DNA of 64,000 nt from the NCBI GenBank assembly GCA_964414835.1, contig CAYPWY010000006.1, forward strand, positions 34,875-98,874. Reading direction: 5' to 3'. The stretch is from Eshraghiella sp964414835. GTDB taxonomy: Bacteria > Bacillota > Clostridia > Lachnospirales > Lachnospiraceae. Positions 1 to 9,321 of this stretch are shown here, one piece after another; position 1 is the first letter of the stretch, and the number at the start of each line of letters is the position of its first letter. Position numbers and translations under genes: made by a program. A model generated the notes under the pieces. It was given only the letters and a program-made list of their open reading frames with translations. It did no database searches and had not been told where the DNA came from.

Positions 1-219
1 AACCAGTCCGTAATAGTCCGCATCAACATTTTTCCACATCCAGTACATTCCCGTAAGTTCACAATAGTACGGATTCATCTCCGACATATTTTCGCCTGTA
101 TCATCACGTGTTATTCCGAAATCCACGCCACAGGCAGCCCCGACCTGAACAGGCAGGTATATGGAAGCTTTAGGAAATCTGTATTTTTTATGTGCCGCCA
201 CCAGTATTTTTATGTTCAC
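1..219 (-). CDS. DUF4422 glycosyltransferase, N-terminal part (cut by window edge)
   Basis: The reading frame starts at GTG 219 with a GGAGG ribosome site 9 bases upstream and runs off the left edge, giving 73 residues. The start KILVAAHKKYRFP, the segment IYLPVQVGA, the DDTGENMSEMNPYYCELTG block and the YWMWKN...YYGLV ending match the beginning of DUF4422 capsular polysaccharide glycosyltransferases as I know them. It lies 18 bases downstream of the sugar transferase gene on the same strand, so both likely belong to an exopolysaccharide operon that continues to the left. Acceptor and sugar cannot be told. Confidence 0.8.
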   Translation of the reverse strand, partial: MNIKILVAAHKKYRFPKASIYLPVQVGAACGVDFGITRDDTGENMSEMNPYYCELTGMYWMWKNVDADYYGLV

Positions 220-237
220 CCAAAATCCTCCGACTGA

Positions 238-1659
238 CTATTGCGCTCCTTTCCTTTTGAAAACAATGGCAATAGTTTTAAAAATAATTCTTATGTCAAG
301 ACCTATGCTCCAGTTGTCGATATATTCCAAATCCATCTTGACAACCTCTTCAAAATCATTCACATTACTTCTTCCGCTTACCTGCCACATCCCGGTAATT
401 CCCGGCTTCATGCTAAGGCGTCTTTTGTGATAGCCTTCATAATGCTTAAACTCGTCCACCGTGGGAGGTCTTGTCCCCACAAGGCTCATATCTCCCCGCA
501 GGACATTAAAAAACTGCGGAAGCTCGTCAATGCTTGTCTTTCGGATAAATCTGCCGACCTTGGTGATTCTGGGGTCATCCTTAACCTTAAACATATGCCC
601 CTTCATCTCATTATGCTCCATAAGCGCTTTCTTCCGTTCTTCTGCATCCTTATACATGGAGCGGAACTTATACAGATAAAAATATCTTCCGTTTTTGCCT
701 ACTCTTTTTTGCTTGAAAACCAACGGCCCCGGCGACTCAATCAAAAGTATGGGCGCAAGTATAAGCGTTATGGGAATTGTTATTATAATTCCGATAATAG
801 CTCCCACTATATCCATTAAGCGTTTGATAAACATTTTGTTGGCATCATAATAGTTGTTGGCAAAGGTTATCACCGGTATGCTGCCAAGCATGGAAAGTGA
901 TTTGTTAAAATCCTCAAAGCTCTCAAGTATCTCGATATTAAGATGTACAACTATACCCATGTGCTGAAGCTCCATAATATAATGGCGGAGTGATGCCCCG
1001 GTTGCATACGGAACATCTATAAAAACTTCATCAATGGCCTCATTCTTAACATATTCAATAAGTGTATCATAATTGGCTTTTACGGCAATGCCGCTGATTT
1101 TTCTGCCGACCATATCATCATCCACGATACATATTCCGTATATTCTGTTAACCCAGCTGGCATTTTTCTTAAGCTGATCAAGGGCATAATCAACTCTGTC
1201 GGTGGTTGTTATCAAAAACAGCTGTACGTTTTTCTTGTTCTTACTGTACACTCTGGTAAGATAATATTTTACAACATAATGCACCATATGCATCATACCT
1301 ATGTTGAGGACCGGAGTCATTATAAACACGCCTCTTGATGCATAATCCGCATGGCCCCTGATAAACATAAACACAGCATATACTGCGGCAAATATCAGGT
1401 TAATCTTAAGACAGTACAACAGCTCCTCGGCAGTTGAACGTTTAAGGAAATCTTTGTTGACGTTAAATATGAAAATAACAACCGCAAATGAGAACAATAC
1501 AATCCCCAAGCCATCAAAAAGCTCAACCCGCTCAAGGATATAATATCCCTTAATAAGTCCAAGCCATATGCAGTTTGCCACAAAGTAACTTATAAATATA
1601 GCAATTATATCTACAATATATAATATTATGTTTTTGACGTTTTCTCTATTTTGATACAT
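238..1659 (-). CDS. Exopolysaccharide initiating sugar transferase (undecaprenyl-phosphate glycosylphosphotransferase)
   Basis: A 473-residue membrane protein of the WcaJ/CpsE type. About five hydrophobic segments lie in the N-terminal half, followed by a Rossmann-like middle region. The C-terminal bacterial sugar transferase domain (about residues 275-473) begins with FIKRLMDIVGA and carries the family landmarks PGPLVFKQKRVGKNG, YKFRSM, SIDELPQFFNVLRGDMSLVG and KPGITGMWQVSGR. Such enzymes move a sugar 1-phosphate from a nucleotide sugar to undecaprenyl phosphate at the inner face of the membrane, the first step of capsule or exopolysaccharide repeat synthesis. The next gene in the operon is a DUF4422 glycosyltransferase. 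The sugar donor is unknown. Confidence 0.92.
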   Translation of the reverse strand: MYQNRENVKNIILYIVDIIAIFISYFVANCIWLGLIKGYYILERVELFDGLGIVLFSFAVVIFIFNVNKDFLKRSTAEELLYCLKINLIFAAVYAVFMFIRGHADYASRGVFIMTPVLNIGMMHMVHYVVKYYLTRVYSKNKKNVQLFLITTTDRVDYALDQLKKNASWVNRIYGICIVDDDMVGRKISGIAVKANYDTLIEYVKNEAIDEVFIDVPYATGASLRHYIMELQHMGIVVHLNIEILESFEDFNKSLSMLGSIPVITFANNYYDANKMFIKRLMDIVGAIIGIIITIPITLILAPILLIESPGPLVFKQKRVGKNGRYFYLYKFRSMYKDAEERKKALMEHNEMKGHMFKVKDDPRITKVGRFIRKTSIDELPQFFNVLRGDMSLVGTRPPTVDEFKHYEGYHKRRLSMKPGITGMWQVSGRSNVNDFEEVVKMDLEYIDNWSIGLDIRIIFKTIAIVFKRKGAQ

Positions 1660-1757
1660 AATTGTAGTTTTCCCTTATGTTTTGACAATTATTGCATAAT
1701 ATTTTATCATATAATTAACTTAAATACAAGATTATGAATTGTTTGGCAGGAGAACAC

Positions 1758-2315
1758 ATGCTGTACGATAAAGATATACGTGAACCACTTTTTGACTATC
1801 TGGAAGAACGGTTCGGCAAGTCAAGAATACTTGAAGAAAAAAATATGGGCAGAGCCAGAGCCGATGTCATAATGATACTTCCTGACGAGATTGTGGGACT
1901 GGAGATAAAAAGCAGCGTTGATACTTACGAAAGGCTGAAAGGGCAGGTACGCAGCTACAACAAATTCTGCGACCGCAATTACATAGTTGTGGGGCTGCGC
2001 CACTCCAAGCATGCGGCAGAGCATGTTCCCGATTTTTGGGGAATTTTGTGCGTGTACGAGGACAACAGGGAAATCATTATTCAGGAACTCCGTCCCGCAC
2101 TTCCCAATCCCAAATGCAAAAGGGAATTTCAAATGTCATGGCTGTGGAAGAATGAACTGTCCAACATTCTCGCCGCCAACAATATGCCTAAATACCGCCA
2201 GAAAAGTAAGTCATTCATATGTCAGAAGCTTATGGACAAAACCCCGTGGAGCATCCTTAAAGCCCAGATATGTGAAGAACTTTTCCAACGTGACTACACC
2301 CTTGGCGGCAGATAA
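1758..2315 (+). CDS. PD-(D/E)XK nuclease-like protein, sce7726 type
   Basis: I start it at ATG 1758, which has AGGAG seven bases upstream; an in-frame ATG at 1734 lacks such a site. The 185-residue product has Asp36 (RADV), Glu49-x-Lys51 (GLEIKSS) and a following RLKGQVRSYNKF helix, the order of a PD-(D/E)XK core. The pattern resembles the sce7726 family. The gene stands alone, divergent from the polysaccharide operon, and its last 22 bases overlap the end of the convergent asparaginase gene. Whether it cuts DNA is unknown, and no partner methylase or helicase lies nearby. Confidence 0.65.
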   Translation: MLYDKDIREPLFDYLEERFGKSRILEEKNMGRARADVIMILPDEIVGLEIKSSVDTYERLKGQVRSYNKFCDRNYIVVGLRHSKHAAEHVPDFWGILCVYEDNREIIIQELRPALPNPKCKREFQMSWLWKNELSNILAANNMPKYRQKSKSFICQKLMDKTPWSILKAQICEELFQRDYTLGGR

Positions 2316-3286
2316 CCGCAGCCATATTCAAGCCAGAGTCTTATATATGCCGCAACAGGCGATATTTTTTGTAATACCTTTATTCCAAAAGCTTCATATC
2401 GGCGGCAGCTTTCATAGTCCATCCCGTCATTGGCTCCTGCAAGATACACAGGCAGCCCTCTGCGTCCGGCGCTTTCCAAAAATTCCACCAGATTGTCATA
2501 TTCCGTGCATATAGTCCCTGAATGATATGGGCTTATGAGAATGGCTCCGGTATCATCGGGAATTTCTGGACATACCATTCCCGGATGCACATTAATCCAC
2601 AGAATGTGAGAACATGACGACAATGCTTTTTCACTGTCTTCAATGTTAAATTTACTTACAAGTGCCCCATCTTCTTTATGGAAAAGATTGTCGTTTTTTT
2701 CACAAACTTTTTCCCTCATATAAAAAGCATTGTCACTGAATTCTCCGTAATACATATTGTCAAGACTGTAAAGATAATCACTGTATGGCAGGTGCGGCAT
2801 AAGCTTTAAAGCGCAATGCACCTTGCAGTTTTCACCCATATTGGCATAGGGTACAAACACTCCTCTGCCTCTGCGTCCCCTTATAAATTCCACCGCACAG
2901 GCAAAATTTATAAGCCCGTTGGCGCGCCAATCCTCAAGAACATAATTGCTGGCTACAAGCATAACGGGAATAGTCTTATTTCCAAGTACATATGCAAGCA
3001 TAGCGGCACTGTATTGAATAGTGTCACTTCCGTGAGTAACTATGATTCCGTCATAACCTTCATCAATATGTGATTTTACTTCCTTTGCAAGCTTTAAATA
3101 CATTTTACAATCCATATTTTCACTGAGAACCGTATAAGGTTCGGAGGTATGAAATTCCACTTCTCTGCCATAGTTCTCCCGATACAGCTCTATCAGTTTA
3201 TAGGGTTTTGCGTTGTCAAGAGTAATGTACTCTTCACCTGCACTGCTGCCTATTGTTCCCCCGGTAAAAATAACAAGAATTTTCAT
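2294..3286 (-). CDS. L-asparaginase family protein
   Basis: A 330-residue asparaginase-fold protein. It shows both catalytic signatures: FTGGTIGS at residues 7-14 (nucleophile Thr11) and HGSDT at 85-89 (Thr89-Asp88). There is no signal peptide, so it should act in the cytoplasm, hydrolysing asparagine to aspartate and ammonia. The sequence after residue 130 is rather divergent from AnsA/AnsB enzymes, so another amide substrate is possible. It starts seven bases after the end of mfd and is probably the last gene of a pth-mfd-asparaginase operon. Confidence 0.85.
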   Translation of the reverse strand: MKILVIFTGGTIGSSAGEEYITLDNAKPYKLIELYRENYGREVEFHTSEPYTVLSENMDCKMYLKLAKEVKSHIDEGYDGIIVTHGSDTIQYSAAMLAYVLGNKTIPVMLVASNYVLEDWRANGLINFACAVEFIRGRRGRGVFVPYANMGENCKVHCALKLMPHLPYSDYLYSLDNMYYGEFSDNAFYMREKVCEKNDNLFHKEDGALVSKFNIEDSEKALSSCSHILWINVHPGMVCPEIPDDTGAILISPYHSGTICTEYDNLVEFLESAGRRGLPVYLAGANDGMDYESCRRYEAFGIKVLQKISPVAAYIRLWLEYGCGYLPPRV

Positions 3287-3293
3287 ATGCCGT

Positions 3294-6200
3294 CTACCGC
3301 TCCTCTTTTTTCAATGCGAAAATATCTCTTACAACATTTGTTACGGTTTCTATATAGATGTCAGTGTTTTTAATATCATCCTTTTCAAAATAATAATTAA
3401 AATACGGTATTTCTCCATTAACAAAACGCATTTTGCTTCCTCTGTTTCTGATAAGCTCAGGAATTTTGGCGGCGTCAATATCGGCTTTAGGGTACATCTT
3501 GATTCTCATATCCTTACGGTTTCCTTTAATTTCAAGAATATACGCCTGATGTGCCATTGATTTTATATATGCAATCCTCATAAGGTTCATTGCCGATTTC
3601 GGTATATCGCCAAACCGGTCAACCAGCTCGTCTGTCATATCCGCCAGCTCCTCATCCGTAGTAATCGTTGCGATTCTCTTATAGACATCAAGCTTCTGGC
3701 TTTCACTCCTTATATATGTGGCAGGAACAAAAGCATCAACATCAATGTCAACCACAGTTTCAAAATCGTCGCCGGAGCTGATTCCTTTAAGATTGGCAAC
3801 CGCATCATTAAGCATTTTGCAGTACAAATCGTAGCCGACTGCCTCCATGTGGCCATGCTGTTCCTGACCCAGAAGATTTCCGGCGCCTCTTATCTCCAAG
3901 TCCTTCATGGCGATTTTAAACCCTGAGCCAAGCTCCGTAAATTCCCTTATGGCACTAAGCCTTTTTTCTGCAATCTCCTGCAGAATCTTATCCCTTCTGT
4001 ACATCAGAAATGCGTATGCCACACGCCCGGAACGTCCCACTCGTCCCCTTAACTGATAAAGCTGTGAAAGTCCGAATTTATCCGAATCATGGATAATTAT
4101 GGTATTGACATTAGGTATATCAAGTCCCGTCTCGATAATAGTTGTGGATACCAGCACATCAATTTCTCCGTTGACAAAATCCACCATTATTCTCTCAAGT
4201 TCTCTTTCATGCATCTGTCCATGGGCAAAGGCTATATTGGCATCGGGCACAAGCTTGCTTATATTCAGAGCAAATTCCTCTATTCCCTGAACTCTGTTGA
4301 AAACATAATAGACCTGTCCTCCTCTGGCAAGCTCACGATTGATTGCTTCACGAACCATCTCCTCATCATACTCAGTGACAAATGTCTGTATAGGAAGCCT
4401 GTCAACAGGAGGCTCCTGAAGAACGCTCATATCCCTTATGCCTATAAGGCTCATATGCAGAGTTCTTGGTATTGGCGTTGCCGTAAGTGTTATTACATCC
4501 ACAGTGTCTTTAAGCTGCTTTATTTTTTCCTTATGCGTAACGCCAAACCGCTGCTCTTCATCTATAATCAACAGTCCCAAATCCTTGAAAACAACGTCTT
4601 TGGATAAAATTCTGTGGGTTCCCACTACCACGTCCACAAGCCCTTTTTTCAACCCTTCAACGGTTTCTTTGATTTCCTTCGGTGTACAGAATCGTGAAAG
4701 CATCCTGACATTAACTCCGAAATCCTTCATTCTCTGGTCAAAGCCTGTAAAATGCTGTTTTGCAAGTATAGTAGTGGGTACAAGATATGCAACCTGCTTA
4801 TTATCCTGAACCGCTTTAAATGCCGCACGCATTGCGATTTCCGTTTTACCGTAGCCTACGTCGCCGCATATAAGCCTGTCCATTATCCTGCGGCTTTCCA
4901 TATCCCTTTTGGTATCTTCTATTGCCGATAACTGGTCAGATGTTTCCTCATATGGAAAAAGCTCTTCAAACTCTCTCTGCCATGGTGTGTCCTTGCCAAA
5001 TTCAAAGCCTTCTTTATTCTGCCTTATGGCATAAAGGCGCACCAATTCATCGGCAACCTGCTTTACTGCACCCTTTACCCTTGTCTTGGTTCTGGTCCAT
5101 TCAGCGGTTCCCAGTTTATTAAGCTTCGGTTTTTTAGCCTCGGCGTCTGCGTACTTCTGAATAAGGTCAAGCTGTGTTGCAAGAATATACAGATTTCCGC
5201 CTGCGGCGTATTCAATCTTAATGTAATCCTTTTCTACCTTATCCACTTCTATTTTTTCAATTCCCCGGTATATTCCAAGCCCATGATTTTCATGAACAAC
5301 ATAATCACCTATGTTAAGCTCGGCAAAATCTGCCACAGCTTTGCCCTGATAATTTTTCTTCCTGCGCTTTTCTTTTTTGACTGTTCCGAAAATATCATCC
5401 TCAGCAATGGCGGCAAATCTTATGTCAGGATATTCATATCCTTTGCGTAGTTTACCGCTTGTGGTCATAACCTCACCTGCAATAAGCCGGCGCTGATTGT
5501 CTTCAGAATAAACAGCCGCTACTCCGTTATCCCTCAGGTCTGACGCAAGGCGTTCGGCGCGGGTTTTTGAGGCGGACATAAGAAGTATGCGGTATTTTTT
5601 CTTTTTCCATGAAGCAATGTCGGACACAAGTGTCTCAAAGGAATTGTTATATGCACCTATGCCTTTTGCTCCGATATTATAGTGTCCCGACACATCAAGC
5701 ATAGGAAGCTTACAGTCAAGTGTGGAAATTGCCATGGCATGTCTTGCGCCTATTTTTGCATAAATTTCTCCGTCACTGAAAAGCACCTCAGTCTGGGACG
5801 GCAGTATATATCCCTTTTCCAGACGATGTATCATACTATCCCTGAACTCGGCTGTTACCACCCTCAGCTTTTCTTCTATTCGGTTAGGTTCATCTAAAAC
5901 AATAAGCGTATCGTTCCTGTCAAAATAATCTATAAAAGAAACGCAGTTTTTTACGAAGGAGCTTACATAGCTGTCACAACCGTTGTAATCCTCCAGTACA
6001 AAAAGCTTCTCTTTTAGTTCTTCAAAAGCTTTGGAAATACGGGCCGCTTCCACAAGTCTTCCCTGGTCTGTAAGGGATTTGGAATATTTTCGGGTTTCCG
6101 TTTCAAGATTTGCAATGGCGTCTCCCATGTTTTCCTGAAGAATAAGTTCCGTTGCCGGAAAAATATCCGCCTGTTCAACATTTTCAACTGAACGCTGGCT

Positions 6201-6821
6201 CTCCGCATCAAAGCTTCGTATAGAGTCAACCTGTGTATCCCACAGCTCTATTCTGTAAGGATTTTCATCTGTCAGCGGAAAAATATCTATAATTCCTCCT
6301 CTGATTGCAAACTGTCCTCCCACTTCAGTCTGTGCGCACCGTTCATATCCCATCTCCGTAAGCTGCCTTGCCAGCCCGTCAACATCAATATCATCATCAA
6401 CACTGATGTGGAGAGTATATTTATTATAAATCCCAATAGGCATCAGCTTATCCATACAGCCGTCAATGGTTGTGATGACCGTCAGATTATCCTGAGTGAT
6501 AATCCTGTTTATTGCCTCAAGACGTTCTTTCACAAGCTGGTTTCCGTGAATATCGGCGCTGTAAAAAATAAAATCTCTTGCGGGATAATAAACCACGTTC
6601 CTGTCCATGGCTCTGTAATCCTCATAAAGCTCTCTCGCCTTGATTTCATTATGTGTTATTATGAGTTTTTTGGAAAAAGCTCCGCCTATACCGTATACAA
6701 AATGGGGTTTCTGCTGCTCCACACAGCCAAAAGCAACCGGCACTTTGCCTATTTTTTTTAAATCAAATGTAATATCTTCATAATACGCCAGCTCATGCAC
6801 CGGCTGTTCCAATACATTCAT
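3294..6821 (-). CDS. mfd: Transcription-repair coupling factor Mfd
   Basis: The 1175-residue length is normal for Mfd. Domains in order: UvrB-homologous N-terminal module, RNA polymerase-binding domain (DFAELNIGDYVVHENHGLG, about 500-570), superfamily 2 helicase with Walker A DVGYGKTEI and DEEQ box LLIIDEEQRFGV, translocase motifs (ARGGQVYYVFNRV, LSQLYQLRGRVGRS) and a C-terminal TRCF domain. It removes RNA polymerase stalled at lesions and recruits UvrA. It lies six bases downstream of pth, the usual Firmicute arrangement. Confidence 0.98.
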   Translation of the reverse strand: MNVLEQPVHELAYYEDITFDLKKIGKVPVAFGCVEQQKPHFVYGIGGAFSKKLIITHNEIKARELYEDYRAMDRNVVYYPARDFIFYSADIHGNQLVKERLEAINRIITQDNLTVITTIDGCMDKLMPIGIYNKYTLHISVDDDIDVDGLARQLTEMGYERCAQTEVGGQFAIRGGIIDIFPLTDENPYRIELWDTQVDSIRSFDAESQRSVENVEQADIFPATELILQENMGDAIANLETETRKYSKSLTDQGRLVEAARISKAFEELKEKLFVLEDYNGCDSYVSSFVKNCVSFIDYFDRNDTLIVLDEPNRIEEKLRVVTAEFRDSMIHRLEKGYILPSQTEVLFSDGEIYAKIGARHAMAISTLDCKLPMLDVSGHYNIGAKGIGAYNNSFETLVSDIASWKKKKYRILLMSASKTRAERLASDLRDNGVAAVYSEDNQRRLIAGEVMTTSGKLRKGYEYPDIRFAAIAEDDIFGTVKKEKRRKKNYQGKAVADFAELNIGDYVVHENHGLGIYRGIEKIEVDKVEKDYIKIEYAAGGNLYILATQLDLIQKYADAEAKKPKLNKLGTAEWTRTKTRVKGAVKQVADELVRLYAIRQNKEGFEFGKDTPWQREFEELFPYEETSDQLSAIEDTKRDMESRRIMDRLICGDVGYGKTEIAMRAAFKAVQDNKQVAYLVPTTILAKQHFTGFDQRMKDFGVNVRMLSRFCTPKEIKETVEGLKKGLVDVVVGTHRILSKDVVFKDLGLLIIDEEQRFGVTHKEKIKQLKDTVDVITLTATPIPRTLHMSLIGIRDMSVLQEPPVDRLPIQTFVTEYDEEMVREAINRELARGGQVYYVFNRVQGIEEFALNISKLVPDANIAFAHGQMHERELERIMVDFVNGEIDVLVSTTIIETGLDIPNVNTIIIHDSDKFGLSQLYQLRGRVGRSGRVAYAFLMYRRDKILQEIAEKRLSAIREFTELGSGFKIAMKDLEIRGAGNLLGQEQHGHMEAVGYDLYCKMLNDAVANLKGISSGDDFETVVDIDVDAFVPATYIRSESQKLDVYKRIATITTDEELADMTDELVDRFGDIPKSAMNLMRIAYIKSMAHQAYILEIKGNRKDMRIKMYPKADIDAAKIPELIRNRGSKMRFVNGEIPYFNYYFEKDDIKNTDIYIETVTNVVRDIFALKKEER

Positions 6822-6827
6822 ACAAGC

Positions 6828-7388
6828 CTACCCGTTATATTTGTTCATTGCAAAATCACAGCCTTCGGCAATCATACATTCAACCGCCTCGCAAGCCCTG
6901 TCGGTCCCCTCAGCGACTATTGCCTCATCCTCTTTGGAAAATCTTCCGAGAACATAATCCGCCAAATCCATTCCCCTAGGTTTGTCGCCGACGCCGAATT
7001 TCAGTCTTGGAAAATTCTCACTTCCCAGATGGGCAATTATGCTTTTGATGCCGTTATGTCCGCCGGCACTTCCTTTTTTGCGTATTCTGAGTCTTCCCAC
7101 ATCAAGACTTATATCGTCAAAAAGAACAATCACATTCTCAGGCTCCACTTTGTAATAATCCGCAGCGGCACCTATACATTCACCGCTTAAATTCATATAT
7201 GTCAGCGGCTTTACAAGTATCACTTTTTCACCTGCTATGACGCCTTTTCCTATCAGTCCTTTATGTTTTTTATCGTTAAAAGCAATTCCGTTTTTGTCAG
7301 CCAGTGCGTCAACAAGTCTGAACCCGATATTATGTCTTGTCCTGTCATATTTGCTTTCCGGATTGCCAAGTCCTGCTATAATGTACAT
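6828..7388 (-). CDS. pth: Peptidyl-tRNA hydrolase
   Basis: Starts at ATG 7388, with AAGGAG nine bases upstream; an in-frame TTG two codons earlier sits too close to that site. The 186-residue protein has the Pth hallmarks GLGNPxxxYxxTRHNIGF, PLTYMNLSG, DDxxLxxGxxRIRKKGSAGGHNGIKSI and FxRLKFGVG. It recycles peptidyl-tRNAs that drop off ribosomes. It is the first gene of the pth-mfd-asparaginase operon, divergent from the CNNM gene across a 198-base spacer in which I see no other gene. Confidence 0.97.
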   Translation of the reverse strand: MYIIAGLGNPESKYDRTRHNIGFRLVDALADKNGIAFNDKKHKGLIGKGVIAGEKVILVKPLTYMNLSGECIGAAADYYKVEPENVIVLFDDISLDVGRLRIRKKGSAGGHNGIKSIIAHLGSENFPRLKFGVGDKPRGMDLADYVLGRFSKEDEAIVAEGTDRACEAVECMIAEGCDFAMNKYNG

Positions 7389-7586
7389 AGTCAAACTCTC
7401 CTTAAGTACAATTTTAGGGTATTATAAAGTATAGCACAAACCGTGGTAAGATTCCATTGTATTTTTTGCCTGCGGTGTGTATTGCCCGGTAAACTATAAA
7501 TAATTATGTACAATAATATTTGTTGAATTCTTCTCATTAAGATGTTATTATTGTCATAAAATACTACATTAAAAGGAGTTGATTTT

Positions 7587-8870
7587 TTGGACCCCAGTGT
7601 CGTGATACAGATAATAGCACTTTTCGTACTTATTATTTTGTCAGCATTTTTTTCATCGGCGGAAACCGCTTTCGTATCGGTTAATCTCATGCGTATGCGT
7701 TCACTTGCAGATGACGGTAACCGTAAAGCTAAGAAGGTTTTAAAAATCACATCGGATTCTTCCAGAATGTTAAGCGCTGTTTTGATAGGCAATAACCTTG
7801 TCAATATATCCGCTTCCGCTTTGGCAACAACAGTTTCTCTTGCGCTGTGGGGCAATACTGCCGTCAGCGTTGCAACAGCAGTTCTTACCCTTATTGTACT
7901 TATTTTCGGTGAGATTTCTCCTAAAACCGTTGCCACCACTTACGCTGACAAAATGGCTCCCGCATACAGCGGAGTGATATGGTTTTTAATGGTTGTGCTG
8001 ACGCCTGTTATTTTTGTTGTCAACAAGCTTGCAAAGGGTTTTCTTTTCTTACTGGGCTTTAATCCCGACAGGCATAAAGCCTCCATAACTGAGGACGAGC
8101 TTAGAACAATTGTCAACGTAAGCCGCGAAGAAGGTGTTATTGAAAATGACGAGCACGAAATGATTAGCAACGTGTTTGATTTTGGCGATTCATTGGCAAA
8201 GGATGTTATGATTCCCAGAATTGATATGACTTGTATATCTATAACAAGTACCTATGATGAAATCATTGATGTTTTCAGGGAATTTAAATATACACGTCTT
8301 CCCGTATATGAAGAAAATGTAGACAATGTGGTGGGCATCATCAATGTGAAGGATTTGCTTCTCTGCGAAGACACCGGAAGCTTTAATGTAAATGATATTC
8401 TTCGTAAGCCATATTATACATTTGAGTTCAAAAAGGTGTCGGAGCTTATGGAAGAGCTGAAAAAAACTTCCAATAACTTTACAATCGTTGTGGACGAATA
8501 CGGTTCAACTGTCGGCATGATTACGCTTGAAGATTTGCTTGAAGAGATTGTCGGTGAAATCCGTGATGAATACGACTATGACGAGGAGGATGATATTCTC
8601 CAGCTAAGCGATACGGAATATATGATTTCCGGCTCAGCCAGACTTAACGATATAGATGATGTCTTTGAACTTCCTGAGGATGCGGACACATCGGAATACT
8701 ATGATTCCATTGGCGGTTTTATAGTAAAACATCTGGAACGTCTTCCGCAGGAGGGTGATGAGGTTGCATTTGACAACCTTCGTCTTGTTGTGGAGGAATG
8801 TGACAAGAACCGTATAATTAAGGTTCACGCTTACATCACCAAGCCTGATGAAAGCACTGCAGAAAACTAG
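7587..8870 (+). CDS. CNNM/CorC-type membrane protein (HlyC/CorC family)
   Basis: Start is TTG 7587, with AAAAGGAG eight bases upstream and no better ATG nearby. The 427-residue protein has an N-terminal DUF21/CNNM membrane domain (FFSSAETAFVSV, GNNLVN, FGEISPKTVA), two CBS domains (VMIPRIDM, TRLPVYEENVDNVVGIINVKDLL and a second ending GMITLEDLLEEIVGEI) and a C-terminal CorC_HlyC domain. Relatives are linked to Mg2+ or Co2+ transport at the plasma membrane. It is followed after 16 bases by mscL, so the two are likely cotranscribed. Confidence 0.93.
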   Translation: MDPSVVIQIIALFVLIILSAFFSSAETAFVSVNLMRMRSLADDGNRKAKKVLKITSDSSRMLSAVLIGNNLVNISASALATTVSLALWGNTAVSVATAVLTLIVLIFGEISPKTVATTYADKMAPAYSGVIWFLMVVLTPVIFVVNKLAKGFLFLLGFNPDRHKASITEDELRTIVNVSREEGVIENDEHEMISNVFDFGDSLAKDVMIPRIDMTCISITSTYDEIIDVFREFKYTRLPVYEENVDNVVGIINVKDLLLCEDTGSFNVNDILRKPYYTFEFKKVSELMEELKKTSNNFTIVVDEYGSTVGMITLEDLLEEIVGEIRDEYDYDEEDDILQLSDTEYMISGSARLNDIDDVFELPEDADTSEYYDSIGGFIVKHLERLPQEGDEVAFDNLRLVVEECDKNRIIKVHAYITKPDESTAEN

Positions 8871-8886
8871 TTTTATGGAGGTACTA

Positions 8887-9321
8887 ATGAAAAAAATATT
8901 AAATGAATTTAAAGAATTTATCTCAAAGGGCAATGTCCTTGATTTGGCAGTCGGTATGATTATAGGTGCCGCATTTACCTCAATTGTAACTTCCCTTGTA
9001 AGTGATGTTTTTACACCTATTCTGGGATTTTTAATTCCCGAAGGAGGCTTTTCGGCACTTAACGGCATAGGTCCCGGTTTCAATTTCGGTAATTTTATCA
9101 ACGCACTTATTACATTTTTCCTGACGGCGCTCTGCCTGTTTATAGTAGTCAAAGCCATCAACGGTTTGAGAAGCATCAAAAAGAAAAAAGAAGAGGCTCC
9201 AAAGGAGCCCACAACAAAAACCTGTCCGTTCTGTATGTCAGAGATTAACATAAAAGCAACAAAGTGTCCTCATTGTACATCCCCATTGGACGATGAATCA
9301 CAGGAAATCAGCAATGGCTAA
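8887..9321 (+). CDS. mscL: Large-conductance mechanosensitive channel with C-terminal zinc ribbon
   Basis: Starts at ATG 8887 after a GGAGG site. The first 100 residues are a normal MscL subunit: amphipathic N-terminus (NEFKEFISKGNVLDLAVGMIIGAAF), first membrane helix, loop, second helix about 70-92 and a basic KKKK. The pentamer opens under membrane tension to release solutes. In addition, residues 113-130 form a CPFC...CPHC zinc ribbon on the cytoplasmic tail. The last bases overlap the convergent araD by 4. Confidence 0.95.
   Translation: MKKILNEFKEFISKGNVLDLAVGMIIGAAFTSIVTSLVSDVFTPILGFLIPEGGFSALNGIGPGFNFGNFINALITFFLTALCLFIVVKAINGLRSIKKKKEEAPKEPTTKTCPFCMSEINIKATKCPHCTSPLDDESQEISNG

Noticed and set aside
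7391..7939. 182-codon open frame on the minus strand
   Set aside because: Lies antisense to the CNNM gene, has no ribosome site and looks like reversed membrane-helix codons.
8634..9251. 205-codon open frame on the minus strand
   Set aside because: Antisense to the CNNM end and mscL, both of which are strongly supported.
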